Of a stretch of DNA of 64,000 nt, positions 45,845 to 55,962 are shown in pieces. Position numbers and translations under genes: made by a program. The notes under the pieces are model-generated. The model saw nothing but the letters and a program-made list of their open reading frames with translations, was not told where the DNA came from and made no database searches. Origin of the DNA: Saccharopolyspora oryzae (GTDB lineage: Bacteria; Actinomycetota; Actinomycetes; Mycobacteriales; Pseudonocardiaceae); NCBI RefSeq assembly GCF_027853915.1, contig NZ_JAQGLA010000005.1, positions 1 through 64,000 of the forward strand, in the 5' to 3' direction. Each line of letters begins with the position of its first letter. Positions within the stretch are counted from its first letter, which is position 1.

Positions 45845-48187
45845 TCAGCGGTTGGTGCCGCTGCCGTTGTCCTGGGCCGAATCCGGCCCCTCCGAGCGCG
45901 GAGCCTCCTCGGCCTGCTGCTCGCCGTGCTCCGGCGCCGCCGGGGGCTCGGGCTGCTGCGAGCCGCGCTCCCAGGACGGCGTCCAGTTGTACTGGCTCTG
46001 ACCGCCGGAGTAGCTGGAGCCCGACGGCGTCGTCGCCGGGGTCCACCCGGGCGGGGCGCCGTAGTTCGGCGGCACCGCCTGCGGGGCCTGGCCCTGCTGC
46101 TGCGGGGGCTGCGGCTGCTGGATCTGCACCGTGCCCTGGTTCGCACCGGCGCCGGCCGGGGTCGGCTCCTGCTGACCGTGGCTCGGCTGGGCGCCGTTCT
46201 GGTCGCCCGCACCGATCGCCGACGGCGCCGGGGTCGGCTCCTCCTTGACCGGGGGCCACGGCTCGCCGCGCTCCTTGGCCAGCTCGCCGGGGGTCTTGAT
46301 CGGCGGCTTGTCCGACGGGGTGCGACCGGCGAAGTCGTTGAACGCGGTGATCCTGGGCCGCTTCTCCACGCGGGCGAAGATCCGCTCCAGGTCCTTGCGG
46401 TTCAGCGTCTCCTTGTCGATGAGCTCCAGCACGAGGTCGTCGAGCACGTCGCGGTAGGTGTTGAGCACCTCCCACGCCTCGGTGTGCGCGGCCTCGATGA
46501 GGCGGCGCACCTCCTCGTCGATCTCGTGCGCGACCTCGAGCGAGTAGTTCGGCTGCTGGCCGGCGGTGCGCCCGAGGAACGGGTCGCCCTCCTCCTTGCC
46601 GTACTTCACCGCGCCCAGGCGGGCGGTCATGCCGTACTCGGTGACCATCGCGCGGGCGATCTTGGTGGCCTGCTCGATGTCGCTGGACGCACCGGTGGTC
46701 GGCTCGTGGAAGACCAGCTCCTCGGCGGAGCGGCCACCCAGCGCGAACACCAGTCGGGCGATCATCTCCGAGCGGGTCATCATGTCCTTGTCGTCCTCGG
46801 GGACGACGAGGGCGTGCCCGCCGGTGCGACCGCGCGGCAGGATCGTCAGCTTGTAGACCGGCTCCAGGTCGGACATCGCCCACGCGGCGAGCGCGTGCCC
46901 GCCCTCGTGGTAGGCGGTGATCTTCTTGTCCCGTTCGGAGACGATCTTGCTCTTGCGGCGCGGACCACCGACCACGCGGTCGACGGCTTCCTCCATCGCC
47001 GCGGCGGTGATCAGCTGGCCGTTCTCGCGGGCGGTGAGCAGCGCGGCCTCGTTGACCACGTTCTCCAGGTCGGCACCGGAGAAGCCGACGGTGCGCTTGG
47101 CCAGGCTCTCCATGTCGACGTCCTGGGCCAGCGGCTTGCCCTTGGAGTGCACGCCGAGGATCGCGCGGCGACCGCGCAGGTCCGGCGCGGACACCGGGAT
47201 CTGCCGGTCGAAGCGGCCCGGGCGCAGCAGCGCCGGGTCCAGGATGTCCGGGCGGTTGGTGGCGGCGATCAGGATGATGCCGCCGCGCGAGTCGAAGCCG
47301 TCCATCTCGACCAGCAGCTGGTTGAGGGTCTGCTCCCGCTCGTCGTGACCGCCGCCGAGACCGGCGCCCCGCTGACGGCCGACCGCGTCGATCTCGTCGA
47401 CGAAGATGATGCACGGCGCGTTCTGCTTGGCCTGCTCGAACAGATCGCGCACGCGGGAGGCACCGACACCGACGAACATCTCGACGAAGTCGGAACCGGA
47501 GATCGAGTAGAACGGCACGCCGGCCTCACCGGCGACAGCGCGCGCGAGCAGCGTCTTACCGGTACCGGGCGGGCCGTAGAGCAGGACGCCCTTCGGGATC
47601 TTCGCGCCGAGGGCCTGGTAGCGGCCGGGGTTCTGCAGGAAGTCCTTGATCTCGTGCAGTTCCTCGACGGCCTCGTCGGCACCCGCGACGTCGGTGAACA
47701 GCGTCTTGGGCATGTCCTTGGTGAGCTGCTTGGCCTTGGACTTGCCGAAGTTCAGGACGCGGTTGCCGCCGCCCTGGACGTTGTTCATCATCCACATCAG
47801 CAGCAGCACGAGCAGGCCGATGGGCACCAGGTAGAACAGCATCTGCACCCAGAACGAGTCCTGGGAGACCTTGGTGTTCCAGGTCGGGACGTGCGCGTTG
47901 CGGATCTCGTTGACCACCTGGTCGGTGGCCCCGGCCGGGTACTGCGCGATCAGCTGGGAGCTGCCGTCGAAGTTCTGGCCGTCATTCAGGGTCAGCCGGA
48001 CCCGCTGCTCCTTGTCCTCGATCGTCGCTTCCTTGACCTTGCCCTGAGCGATCTGCTCGAGCGCCTGCGACGTGGAGACTTCGCGGTAGGCGCGCGTCTC
48101 GTCGAAGAGCACGTTGAAGGACAAGATCAACAAGAATGCGATGAGGATCCACAGCAGCGGGTTGCGGAGCAGGCGCTTTCGGTCCAT
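45845..48187 (-). CDS. ftsH: ATP-dependent zinc metalloprotease FtsH
   Basis: 780 residues. First membrane helix [18 protein letters not shown] (about 12-29), a periplasmic-type domain, second helix [19 protein letters not shown] (about 115-133), then the AAA+ module (Walker [41 protein letters not shown]) and the M41 protease domain with zinc motif [12 protein letters not shown]. The C-terminus (about 610-780) is a Pro/Gln/Gly-rich low-complexity tail, longer than in E. coli. It degrades membrane and regulatory proteins. Expected first gene of an ftsH-fol operon; a 221-bp gap upstream likely holds its promoter. Confidence 0.96.
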   Translation of the reverse strand: MDRKRLLRNPLLWILIAFLLILSFNVLFDETRAYREVSTSQALEQIAQGKVKEATIEDKEQRVRLTLNDGQNFDGSSQLIAQYPAGATDQVVNEIRNAHVPTWNTKVSQDSFWVQMLFYLVPIGLLVLLLMWMMNNVQGGGNRVLNFGKSKAKQLTKDMPKTLFTDVAGADEAVEELHEIKDFLQNPGRYQALGAKIPKGVLLYGPPGTGKTLLARAVAGEAGVPFYSISGSDFVEMFVGVGASRVRDLFEQAKQNAPCIIFVDEIDAVGRQRGAGLGGGHDEREQTLNQLLVEMDGFDSRGGIILIAATNRPDILDPALLRPGRFDRQIPVSAPDLRGRRAILGVHSKGKPLAQDVDMESLAKRTVGFSGADLENVVNEAALLTARENGQLITAAAMEEAVDRVVGGPRRKSKIVSERDKKITAYHEGGHALAAWAMSDLEPVYKLTILPRGRTGGHALVVPEDDKDMMTRSEMIARLVFALGGRSAEELVFHEPTTGASSDIEQATKIARAMVTEYGMTARLGAVKYGKEEGDPFLGRTAGQQPNYSLEVAHEIDEEVRRLIEAAHTEAWEVLNTYRDVLDDLVLELIDKETLNRKDLERIFARVEKRPRITAFNDFAGRTPSDKPPIKTPGELAKERGEPWPPVKEEPTPAPSAIGAGDQNGAQPSHGQQEPTPAGAGANQGTVQIQQPQPPQQQGQAPQAVPPNYGAPPGWTPATTPSGSSYSGGQSQYNWTPSWERGSQQPEPPAAPEHGEQQAEEAPRSEGPDSAQDNGSGTNR

Positions 48188-48408
48188 TCACTTGCGGCCG
48201 ACGGGCGGCCTCGACCCTCCCTGACTGTCACTTCGGGCGACGACTGCTCGGCAGGCACAGTTAGCCCTGGCCGTCAACCCCTTCAGACCAGCGTACCGGC
48301 CGATGTGCGGGCCCGACCACGCCGCGCCCGACACAGGATGAACAGCGTATCCGGTCGCCCCGCCCGCGTGGGCCAGGAGGGGCGAACCGGACAGGCGTGT
48401 TCCAGGCG

Positions 48409-48963
48409 TCAGACGCCCGAGGTGTAGACCTTGGGATCGAGCGAGCCGATGTAAGGAAGGTCTCGGTAGCGCTCGGCGTAGTCGAGGCCGTAGCCGACGA
48501 CGAACTCGTTGGGGATGTCGAAGCCGACGTACTTGACCGGCAGGTCGACCTGGACCGCGTCGGGCTTGCGCAGCAGCGTGCACACCTCCAGGGATGCGGG
48601 GTTGCGCGAGCTCAGGTTCTTGAGCAGCCAGGACAGCGTCAGACCCGAGTCGATGATGTCCTCGACGATCAGCACGTGCCGGTTGGCGATGTCGCGGTCC
48701 AGGTCCTTGAGGATCCGCACCACGCCGGACGACGAGGTCGAGGAACCGTACGAGCTGACCGCCATGAACTCGAGCTGGGCGGGCTGCGGCAGGGCCCGGG
48801 CGAAGTCGGTCATGAACATGACCGCGCCCTTGAGGACTCCCACCAGCAGCAGATCGCCACCGACGTCCTGGTAGTCCTCGTCGACCTGCTTGGCCAGCTC
48901 GGTGACCTTGTCCTTGATCTGCTGCTCGCTGATGAGCACTGACGCAATGTCGCCGTCGTACAC
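48409..48963 (-). CDS. hpt: Hypoxanthine-guanine phosphoribosyltransferase
   Basis: 184 residues from the GTG at 48963 ([26 protein letters not shown]); an ATG at 49047 that overlaps tilS by 8 bp would give 212 residues and cannot be excluded, since mycobacterial Hpt also has an N-terminal extension. Motifs: [39 protein letters not shown], the PRPP loop [14 protein letters not shown] and [28 protein letters not shown]. Purine salvage. tilS next to hpt is a widely conserved pair. Confidence 0.92.
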   Translation of the reverse strand: MYDGDIASVLISEQQIKDKVTELAKQVDEDYQDVGGDLLLVGVLKGAVMFMTDFARALPQPAQLEFMAVSSYGSSTSSSGVVRILKDLDRDIANRHVLIVEDIIDSGLTLSWLLKNLSSRNPASLEVCTLLRKPDAVQVDLPVKYVGFDIPNEFVVGYGLDYAERYRDLPYIGSLDPKVYTSGV

Positions 48964-49039
48964 GGCCCGGCTTCCCCTCTTCGGCGATGAGACAGTTCCC
49001 CCGGCGCTGCACGCCCCGGTCTCGACAACGCGGCGCCCG

Positions 49040-50026
49040 TCAGCCATTCGGCGGCTTGCGACCCGCGGCTACGACTTGAAGCGTGCCATGCGCACGGCGA
49101 AGCACAAAGTCACCCGGCAACCTCGGCCCGCCCTGTCCGCGCCAATCGGTGAGCAGCGCGTCGGCCGCCCGGAGGTGCGCGTCGGTGAGCTCCGGGACGC
49201 CCCGGTCCAGCAGCCACTCCTTCACCACGCGACGGCGCAGCGCGGCCGGAATTTCCCGCAGTGCCAACGCATCCAGCCCATCACCGACCTCCACCCGGCG
49301 GCGCTCGGCGGCGGCCAGCTCGTCCAGCGCGTCGGCGTCCTCGCGCAGCTGCTGCGCGGTCCGGGTTAACGCCTCGCGAACGCCGCCTTGCAGGACGTCG
49401 TCCATCAGCGGAAGAACTTCTGTGCGCAACCGCACACGGGTGAACCGGGCATCGGCGTTGTGCGGATCCCGCCAGGGTTCGAGCCCGAGCTCCCGGCACA
49501 CCTCCTCGGTGGTCGCCCGCCGCACGCCCAGGAACGGCCGCGCCCACGGCGGATCCACCGGCCGCATCCCGGCGATCGACCGCGCCCCGGAACCCCGCCC
49601 CAACCCGAGCAGCACGGTTTCCGCCTGGTCGTCGAGGGTGTGCCCGAGCAGGACGAGCGAACCGGGAGGACGACGTTCGCGCAGCGCCCGGTAGCGCGCG
49701 CGACGCGCGGCGGCCTCGGGACCGCCGGAGCCCTCCACCTCGACCTCGATCACCTCTGCGACGGCACCGAGCTCGGTGAGCTGCTCGGCAGCGCGAGCGG
49801 CGACGTCGGCGGAGCCGACCTGGAGCCCGTGATCCACCACCAGGCCGTGCAACGGGACGCCCGCGTGGCGGGCGGCGTGCGAGGCGGCAGCGGCGAGCGC
49901 CAGCGAGTCGGCGCCGCCGGAGCACGCGACGACCAGCGGAGCGCCCCGGAACGGCGCGGCCTCGGCGGAGCCGAGCAAGCGCCGGACGGCGCCTCGGACG
50001 GCGCTGACGGCGGGAGGCGGCGGCAC
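49040..50026 (-). CDS. tilS: tRNA(Ile)-lysidine synthetase
   Basis: 328 residues. The PP-loop is [21 protein letters not shown] (SGGxDS). The domain also shows [49 protein letters not shown] and [45 protein letters not shown]. It modifies C34 of tRNA-Ile2 to lysidine. Typical shorter actinobacterial version. It runs straight into hpt. Confidence 0.94.
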   Translation of the reverse strand: MPPPPAVSAVRGAVRRLLGSAEAAPFRGAPLVVACSGGADSLALAAAASHAARHAGVPLHGLVVDHGLQVGSADVAARAAEQLTELGAVAEVIEVEVEGSGGPEAAARRARYRALRERRPPGSLVLLGHTLDDQAETVLLGLGRGSGARSIAGMRPVDPPWARPFLGVRRATTEEVCRELGLEPWRDPHNADARFTRVRLRTEVLPLMDDVLQGGVREALTRTAQQLREDADALDELAAAERRRVEVGDGLDALALREIPAALRRRVVKEWLLDRGVPELTDAHLRAADALLTDWRGQGGPRLPGDFVLRRAHGTLQVVAAGRKPPNG

Positions 50027-50073
50027 GCCGCCATTCTCCCGCCGGAGGCGACGGACCCGCGGAGCGGGCGGCG

Positions 50074-51189
50074 TCAGCCGTGGATCCGGCGGATCCAGGC
50101 GGCGGGGTCGCTGATCTCGGCGCGGGTCGGCAGGTGGTCCGGCGAGGTCCAGACCGCGTTGAAGCCGGTCATGCCGACCTCGTCCACCACGTGGCGGGTG
50201 AACGCCGCGCCCTGGGCGTACTGGCGGATCTTGGCGTCCACGCCGAGGAGGCTGCGCAGCAGGCGGTCCAGCAGGCCGCCGCCCTTGCGGCGTTCGGTGA
50301 AGCGGTTGCGGATCGTCGCCACGCTCGGCACCACCTGCGGGCCCACCGCGTCCATCACGTGGTCGGCGTGGCCCTCCAGCAGCGTGGAGATCGCGATGAT
50401 CCGGTCCAGCGCGAGCCGCTGCTGCGGCGTCTGGAGCAGCTCGATCACGCCGAGCACGCCCGGGCTGGAATCACTGGAGCGGGCCGCGCGCGCTTCCCGC
50501 AGGATCGTCGGCAACCTGCTCAGCAGCTCGCCGGTGGTGCCCTCCATCTCGGAGAGCAGGATGCCCAGGCTCTCGGTGAAGTGCTCGCGCAGCCACGGGA
50601 CCGCGTTGAACTGCAGGCGGTGCGTGGACTCGTGCAGGCACACCCACATCGAGAAGTCATCGGCCGGAACGCCGAGGGAGCGCTGCGCCGCGACGATGTT
50701 CGGCGCCACCAGCAGCAGGCTGCCGCGCTGGCCGGCGACTCCGGACTCGCCGTACGGGTCGAACTGCCCCAGCACCTTGCCGCCGAGGTAAGCCAGCACG
50801 AGCCCGGCCTGCACCCCGGCGCCGCGCGCGCTCAACCCGCCGAACAAGTCGCTGGCGCGCTGCATGCGGGCGTCGGCGGAGGACAGCGCGGCGTCGGTCA
50901 GGGTGGCCAGGCCGTGCGCGGCCCCGCGCACCCAAGCCGGGCGGTCCACGACGTCACCGGCGATGATCGGCAGGTCCTGGCCGAGACCGGTCAGCTCGCG
51001 GACGTGGCTCTCGGCGTCGACGCTGAACCGCCGCAACGAGCGGACCGCGTGCTCGGCCTCCGCCCGCGGCACCTCCGGACCAGGCTTCATCAACCGGACC
51101 GCGGTCGCGACGGCGACGTTCCAGTCCAGCGCCCGATGCTCCGCAGCCGAGCTGTTGGAAACGGGCAAGGTGGAGGGTCGCGCGTTCAC
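50074..51189 (-). CDS. Zincin-like metallopeptidase (DUF2342 / F420-associated family)
   Basis: 371 residues from the GTG at 51189; longer starts overlap the PBP4 gene. The zinc motif is MWVCLHESTHRLQFNAVPWLREHF (HExxH), with a likely third ligand in LEGHADHVMDAVG. The N-terminal helical region (WVRGAAHGLATLTDAALSSADARMQRASD...) and the PYGESGVAGQRGSLLLVAPNIVAAQRSLGV block fit the family once annotated as coenzyme F420 biosynthesis-associated. No signal peptide is apparent. The position next to tilS/hpt matches Rv3626c (from memory). Substrate unknown. Confidence 0.85.
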   Translation of the reverse strand: MNARPSTLPVSNSSAAEHRALDWNVAVATAVRLMKPGPEVPRAEAEHAVRSLRRFSVDAESHVRELTGLGQDLPIIAGDVVDRPAWVRGAAHGLATLTDAALSSADARMQRASDLFGGLSARGAGVQAGLVLAYLGGKVLGQFDPYGESGVAGQRGSLLLVAPNIVAAQRSLGVPADDFSMWVCLHESTHRLQFNAVPWLREHFTESLGILLSEMEGTTGELLSRLPTILREARAARSSDSSPGVLGVIELLQTPQQRLALDRIIAISTLLEGHADHVMDAVGPQVVPSVATIRNRFTERRKGGGLLDRLLRSLLGVDAKIRQYAQGAAFTRHVVDEVGMTGFNAVWTSPDHLPTRAEISDPAAWIRRIHG

Positions 51190-51241
51190 ACGACCGACCG
51201 TACCCGCCGACCAGGCCGCTAGATACCTCACTTTCGGGCAG

Positions 51242-54200
51242 TCAGCCGCAGCCGCATTCACGGAGCGCACCGGTGACCCCGTCCAGGGCTCGGCGGCCGT
51301 CTTCGGCCGAGCTCGGGCCGTTGGACATCAGCGCGAACACCAGCAGCCTGCCGTCCTTGGTCACGACCGTGCCCGCCAGGCTGTTGACCCCGTCGAGGGT
51401 GCCGGTCTTCGCCCGCACCCAGCCGCGGCCGTCGCTGCCGGTGTAGCGGTCCCGCAGGCTTCCGGTGCCGCCCGCGATCGGCATGCCCGACAGCAGGCCC
51501 CGCAGCTTCGCGGCGTCCGGGGGCAGCCCGCCCTCCGGGCTGGCCGTGGTGGTCGCCGAGCTCAGCAGCTCGCCGAGCAGCTTCGGCGTGGTCCTGTCGT
51601 GCACCGACAGCCCGCTGCCGTCGGACATGGTGGTGCCGTTGAGGTCGAAGCCGTGCTTCGCCAGCACGTCGTGCACCGCCTTCGTCGCCCCCTCGAACGA
51701 CGGATCAGCGCCGGTGGCGACGGCCACCTCGCGCGCGAGCACCTCGGCGAGCATGTTGTCCGAGTGCAGCATCGCGGTGTCGACCATCTGCTGCACCGTC
51801 GGCGACTCGACGTGGCCGAGGACCTCCGCGTTCGGCGGCGCCGACCCCTTCGACACCTGCGTCGCGCCGAGCTTGTCGGCCAACCGCTGCGCGGCCTGCA
51901 TCGCCGGCTCGTTGGTGCGCGGGCTGTAGTCCTGGGTCGGGTCGTTGCGGCCGCCGTTGAGCATCACCGGCTCCATCGGCGCCATCATGCCCATGCCCAC
52001 GTCCTCCGGGAGCCAGCCCGGGGCGAGGGCCGGACCGGTGTACCGGCTGGTGTCGACCTGCACCGACGTCACGTTCCCGCCGGTCGCGGCCCGCACCTGG
52101 TCGATCAGGTCGTCGAACCGGGCGGCCCCGGGGTACACCGACTCCTGACCGGGCGGCAGCGTCGACAGCGTCACGTCACCGCCGCCGACCAGCACCACGC
52201 TGCCCGGCTGGCTGCCGCGCACCACCTTGGTGGTCAGCCGCTGGTCGTGGTCGAGGACGAGCAGCGCGGCGCTCCTCGCGAGCAGCTTGCCGGTCGACGC
52301 CGGGACCAGCGCCTGGCCGGTGTTCCGCTCCCACAGCACCTGCCCGGTCCGGGCGTCCTTCACGACACCGGCGAGGGTGCCCAGCGCGGGGTTGCCCAGC
52401 GGGCCGGCGAGCGCGGCGTCGAGCCCGGACCTGGTGGGCTCCGGCGCGTCCTGGCCGAGCGGCTTGATCTGCGGGTTGAGCCGGACCGGCGGTGGCGCGT
52501 CGGCGATCTGCGCCTTCATCAGCGCGTCGACCACCTGCGGGCCGAAGCCGATGCCCGCGCCGAGCAGCACGACGAGCACCGCCGCGACCGCGATCAGGCC
52601 CTTGCGGCTCCGCTTCGGCGGCGCTGCGGCCCGCGGCGGCTCCGGGACTGGCCCGATGTGCTGCGGCTGGGCGCGCGGTGCGGTGAGGCCCGCGAAGTCC
52701 TCCGGCGAAGCCGTGGGCTCGATGCGCTCGGGCTCCGCCCGCGGCGCGGTCATCCCGGCGAAGTCGTCGGGCGAAGCGGCGGGCGGGGTCAGGCCCTGCG
52801 ACGGCTTGGCGTGCGGGGCCGTGAGACCGGCGAAGTCCTCCGGCGAAGCGGCCGGGACCTCCAGGCCGTTCGTGGGCGCGGTCGGGGCGTTCAGACCGGC
52901 GAAGTCCGCGGGGGACGCCGTGCGCGGGGCGTCGAAGTCCGGGCGGGCGAACTGCTGGGTCTGCTCGGCCGGTGCGACCGGCGGCACCACCGGGATCCGC
53001 TGCGTCGCCGGACCCGGATCCGCCGGGGCGCGCAGGTCGGAGAGCTCGAGGCGGGTGGTCCGCTCCACCTCCGACTCGGCGGGGATCTTGGCGATCTTCT
53101 GGGTGGACTCGACCGGCCGCTCGCCGGGGACGCGCGGGATCTTCTGCGTGCTGTCGACCGCCCCGGGCCCGGCGACGTCGACCCGGCTGATCTGCTGCGT
53201 CTGCTCGACGCCGGCGACCGGCGGCGCGTCGGTGATCGGCCGGAACTGCTGGGTCTGCTCGACCGCGGTCTCCGGCGGCGCGGCCGGCTTCTCCTCGGCG
53301 CTCTCCGGCTCGGAGTCCGTCTTCTCAGCGCTCTCGGGCTCGGAGTCCGTCTCGTCAGCGCTCTCCGGCTCGGCGCCCTTCTCGTCGGAGCCGTCTTTCT
53401 CCGCGTCCTCCGACTTGACGTCTTCCGACTGCTCGTCGGCTTCCGCGTCGTCCTCGGACTTCTCGGCTTCGGGCTCCTCGGCAGGGGCCGATTCGTCCGA
53501 CGGCCAGGACGGTTCCTGCCCGTCAGCGGTGTCCGAACCCTGCTCATCGGCGGTCGACTGCTCAGCCGACTCCTGCTGGTCCGGAGCCGGCTCGGCGTCC
53601 TCCGACGACGACCCCTCCGCGTCATCGGACTTCTCGTCGGCGTTCTCCGGCTCCTCGGCCGCCTTTTCGCCGGAGGACGACTCGGCAGCGGACTCCTCGG
53701 CCGGTTCCTCGTCCGCCGCTTCGGGGGCAGCGTCGTCGGACGGTTCGTCGACGGCGGATTCGTCCTGCTCAGCCGACTCCTCCTGCGCATCAGCGGAGGC
53801 CTCGGCGTCCGCTTCGTCGCTGAGGTCAACGGTTCCGGTGACGCGCCCGGAAGCCCCGGACGTCACTGCACCCTCGGCATCGCCGTCCTCGGACTCCGAA
53901 GCGGTGTCGGACTCCTTCTCAGCCGACGTGCTCTCAGCGCCGGAGGATTCTTCCGCCTCGCTCCCGGCGGCTTCCTCGCCGTCCTGATCAGCCGGGGCGG
54001 ACTCCGGCTCATCGGCGGTGTTGTCGTCCTGAGCAGCGTCGGATTCGGTCGAATCCGCTGCTTCGGTCTCCTCCGCAGCAGCTTCACCGTCGGCTTCGTC
54101 GGGAGCAGCGTCCTGATCAGCGGATTCCGGAGTGCCCTGCTCCTCGGTCGAGCCGTCGTCGCTCGCCGACGTCTCGGATGCGCCCTGATCAGCACTGACG

Positions 54201-54847
54201 TCATCATCCGATGCCTCATCGGCCCCGGACTTCTCGTCAGCGGCTTCAGTCTCCGCAGGGCCGGACTTCTCGTCGGCTTCAGTCTCCGCAGCGCTGGACT
54301 TCTCGTCAGCTTCAGCCTCGGCAGCGTCGGTCTCGGCAGCCGCGCTGTCGTCCTCAGCTGCAGGCTCCGAATCGCCGTCCGGCTGATCGGCCGAGTCGTC
54401 AACGTCACCCTGATCAGCCGCGTCGTCGGTAGCCGAGCCGTCCTCGAGATTGCCCGCGACGCGCTTCGATGCGCTCGGTTCGCCGCTCGACTCCGCCTTC
54501 TCGACGGTCTTCAACCGAGCCGTCTCGGCTTCCGCCGGAGCTTCGGGTTCCGGGTCGACCAGCGCGCCCGACACGCGCTTCGACGAGGTGGTCGTGCGCT
54601 TGGTCTCGGCGTCGTCCGCCGACTCGGTCGACTCCGTCGCCTTCTCGGCATCATCCGAGGTCACAGCTTTGCCATCCGCGGTTCGGTCGGTCTCGGGTGG
54701 GGTGGTGTCCGACGCCTCCGGGGCGGGGGCTTCCGCGGGTCGGTTCGGCGACGGCGCAGCGGTTCGGCTCTGGCTCTCGCTGTCCGGTGACGACGCCCCA
54801 GCGTCGGATTCGGCCACCTCACCCCGGCTGTTCTGGGGTTCGGGCAC
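51242..54847 (-). CDS. D-alanyl-D-alanine carboxypeptidase/endopeptidase (PBP4/DacB type) with a roughly 745-residue disordered N-terminal extension
   Basis: 1201 residues. A catalytic S13-peptidase domain occupies about 780-1201, with SxxK in [12 protein letters not shown] (about 850), SxN in [16 protein letters not shown] (about 1026) and KTG in [15 protein letters not shown] (about 1145). A single transmembrane helix at about 749-770 ([19 protein letters not shown]) puts this domain outside. The N-terminal region is cytoplasmic and low-complexity: an acidic Ser/Ala/Glu/Asp stretch (about 120-520), then about seven E/D-x-T-Q-[QKR]-[FI] motifs, then four SP-x-DFAGLxAP repeats. Typical PBP4 enzymes are about 450-500 residues. 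It trims or hydrolyses peptidoglycan crosslinks. Confidence 0.9.
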   Translation of the reverse strand: MPEPQNSRGEVAESDAGASSPDSESQSRTAAPSPNRPAEAPAPEASDTTPPETDRTADGKAVTSDDAEKATESTESADDAETKRTTTSSKRVSGALVDPEPEAPAEAETARLKTVEKAESSGEPSASKRVAGNLEDGSATDDAADQGDVDDSADQPDGDSEPAAEDDSAAAETDAAEAEADEKSSAAETEADEKSGPAETEAADEKSGADEASDDDVSADQGASETSASDDGSTEEQGTPESADQDAAPDEADGEAAAEETEAADSTESDAAQDDNTADEPESAPADQDGEEAAGSEAEESSGAESTSAEKESDTASESEDGDAEGAVTSGASGRVTGTVDLSDEADAEASADAQEESAEQDESAVDEPSDDAAPEAADEEPAEESAAESSSGEKAAEEPENADEKSDDAEGSSSEDAEPAPDQQESAEQSTADEQGSDTADGQEPSWPSDESAPAEEPEAEKSEDDAEADEQSEDVKSEDAEKDGSDEKGAEPESADETDSEPESAEKTDSEPESAEEKPAAPPETAVEQTQQFRPITDAPPVAGVEQTQQISRVDVAGPGAVDSTQKIPRVPGERPVESTQKIAKIPAESEVERTTRLELSDLRAPADPGPATQRIPVVPPVAPAEQTQQFARPDFDAPRTASPADFAGLNAPTAPTNGLEVPAASPEDFAGLTAPHAKPSQGLTPPAASPDDFAGMTAPRAEPERIEPTASPEDFAGLTAPRAQPQHIGPVPEPPRAAAPPKRSRKGLIAVAAVLVVLLGAGIGFGPQVVDALMKAQIADAPPPVRLNPQIKPLGQDAPEPTRSGLDAALAGPLGNPALGTLAGVVKDARTGQVLWERNTGQALVPASTGKLLARSAALLVLDHDQRLTTKVVRGSQPGSVVLVGGGDVTLSTLPPGQESVYPGAARFDDLIDQVRAATGGNVTSVQVDTSRYTGPALAPGWLPEDVGMGMMAPMEPVMLNGGRNDPTQDYSPRTNEPAMQAAQRLADKLGATQVSKGSAPPNAEVLGHVESPTVQQMVDTAMLHSDNMLAEVLAREVAVATGADPSFEGATKAVHDVLAKHGFDLNGTTMSDGSGLSVHDRTTPKLLGELLSSATTTASPEGGLPPDAAKLRGLLSGMPIAGGTGSLRDRYTGSDGRGWVRAKTGTLDGVNSLAGTVVTKDGRLLVFALMSNGPSSAEDGRRALDGVTGALRECGCG

Positions 54848-54993
54848 GTGCTCCTCCTCGACGGATGGCCAGACTGCCAGATTGCGAGCTCCCGCACTGC
54901 GGTGGGGCTCGGTGCGCTGCCGTGGTCCACACTAGACGTGGCCGCGCGCGGGAGCGGGCGGCTGCATCCGACGCAAGACGAGTGAGGAACCGC

Positions 54994-55482
54994 GTGGACT
55001 TCGACGTCACGATCGAGATCCCCAAGGGGAACCGGAACAAGTACGAGGTGGACCACGAGACGGGACGGATCCGTCTCGACCGGACGCTGTTCACCGCCAC
55101 CCAGTACCCGGCCGACTACGGGTTCATCGAGGACACCCTCGGCGAGGACGGCGACCCGTTGGACGCGCTGGTGCTGGTCCAGGAGCCGACCTTCCCGGGC
55201 TGCCTGATCAAGTCGCGCGCCATCGGCATGTTCCGGATGCGGGACGAGAAGGGCGGCGACGACAAGGTCATCTGCGTGCCCTCGGACGACCCGCGCCAGG
55301 AGCACCTGCGCGACATCCACCACCTCGCCGAGTTCTACAAGCTGGAGATCCAGCACTTCTTCGAGGTGTACAAGGATCTGGAGCCGGGCAAGAGCGTGGA
55401 GGGTGCGACGTGGGTCGGCCGCGTCGAGGCCGAAGCCGAGATCAAGCGCTCCTACGAGCGGGCCAAGGAACACGGCCACTGA
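54994..55482 (+). CDS. ppa: Inorganic pyrophosphatase (family I)
   Basis: 162 residues from the GTG at 54994, with GAGGA upstream. Signature motifs: [50 protein letters not shown] (metal-binding aspartates) and [25 protein letters not shown]. It hydrolyses pyrophosphate in the cytosol. Divergent from the PBP4 gene over about 146 bp, as in mycobacteria. Confidence 0.96.
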   Translation: MDFDVTIEIPKGNRNKYEVDHETGRIRLDRTLFTATQYPADYGFIEDTLGEDGDPLDALVLVQEPTFPGCLIKSRAIGMFRMRDEKGGDDKVICVPSDDPRQEHLRDIHHLAEFYKLEIQHFFEVYKDLEPGKSVEGATWVGRVEAEAEIKRSYERAKEHGH

Positions 55483-55500
55483 ACCCCAGCACCAAGAACA

Positions 55501-55535
55501 AGCCCTCCCCGCAGAAGCGCGTGGGAGGGCTTTTT
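55501..55535 (+). terminator. Rho-independent terminator of ppa
   Basis: AGCCCTCCC / GGGAGGGCT stem followed directly by TTTTT, 18 bp after the ppa stop. This is the clearest intrinsic terminator in the window. Confidence 0.88.
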
Positions 55536-55613
55536 CGTGGTCTCTTGATTCCGGTGGTCGTTTTGCGTGGCGGTGCGGGTAGCGGAACCTCAGCGCCCGC
55601 CTGGACTCCGGGT

Positions 55614-55795
55614 GCCCGACTTTATGTATGCCAATACACGGCAGTCGGGCCGTCCTCGCCAGGCGAACCCTGAGAACCCGCGGCGGTGCCGGTTGCGAGG
55701 GTGGGCTATGCGCCTACGGCGCATGCGACTCTTGCCGTCCAGTGCCGACCATGCTTCGCGGTAGCTGCCTACCGCTGGAAGCGGCTCCGCCGCTT
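55614..55795. other. Intergenic segment with stacked small hairpins
   Basis: Within the 480-bp gap between ppa and the MFS gene. An inverted repeat GCCCGACT / AGTCGGGC (55614-55621 and 55643-55650) encloses a locally AT-rich stretch. Then three perfect 7-bp hairpins follow: ATGCGCC-tac-GGCGCAT (55708-55724), GCGGTAG-ctgc-CTACCGC (55758-55775) and AAGCGGC-tcc-GCCGCTT (55779-55795). No gene is evident. It could be a structured RNA, a REP-like repeat or transcription-end structure. Confidence 0.5.
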
Positions 55796-55828
55796 GACTG
55801 ACGATGGCTTGTTTCTGCTGGTCGGGGG

Positions 55829-55872
55829 CCGTGAGTACTTTGGGGGGCTATAGCAACCCAAAGTACTCACGG
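55829..55872. terminator. Hairpin, CGTGAG family (H5)
   Basis: 16-bp perfect arms (CCGTGAGTACTTTGGG at 55829-55844 against 55857-55872) and a 12-nt loop containing GCTATAGC. It lies between the convergent ppa and MFS genes. Confidence 0.75.
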
Positions 55873-55905
55873 GCTTTGACCAGGCTAAATAGGACTGATC
55901 GCTAG

Positions 55906-55947
55906 TTGTCCACAGGGTTGGGGATAACTGGTGGGTTCTGTGGACAA
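55906..55947. other. DnaA-box cluster
   Basis: Two perfect DnaA boxes face each other: TTGTCCACA at 55906-55914 and TGTGGACAA at 55939-55947. Between them TGGGGATAA (55919-55927) is 8/9 to the R-box TGTGGATAA, and a partial TGTGGA follows at 55951. The cluster sits 16 bp beyond the end of the MFS gene. No other oriC feature (dnaN, gyrB, rpmH) is nearby, so it is not the chromosomal origin itself. Confidence 0.65.
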
Positions 55948-55962
55948 GTCTGTGGAGCGGGG

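Noticed and set aside
45299-48427. Long rightward open frame (about 1040 codons) opposite folE and ftsH
   Set aside because: Arg/His/Val-rich shadow translation without domains; ftsH and folE on the other strand are certain.
50864-54790. Very long rightward open frame (about 1300 codons) opposite the PBP4 and zincin genes
   Set aside because: It is the mirror of GC-rich codon bias and the acidic repeats; the leftward frames carry recognisable catalytic motifs and the rightward translation does not.
55906-55947. Chromosomal replication origin
   Set aside because: DnaA boxes are present but only about three or four, with no dnaA, dnaN, gyrB or rpmH nearby and no long AT-rich unwinding region.
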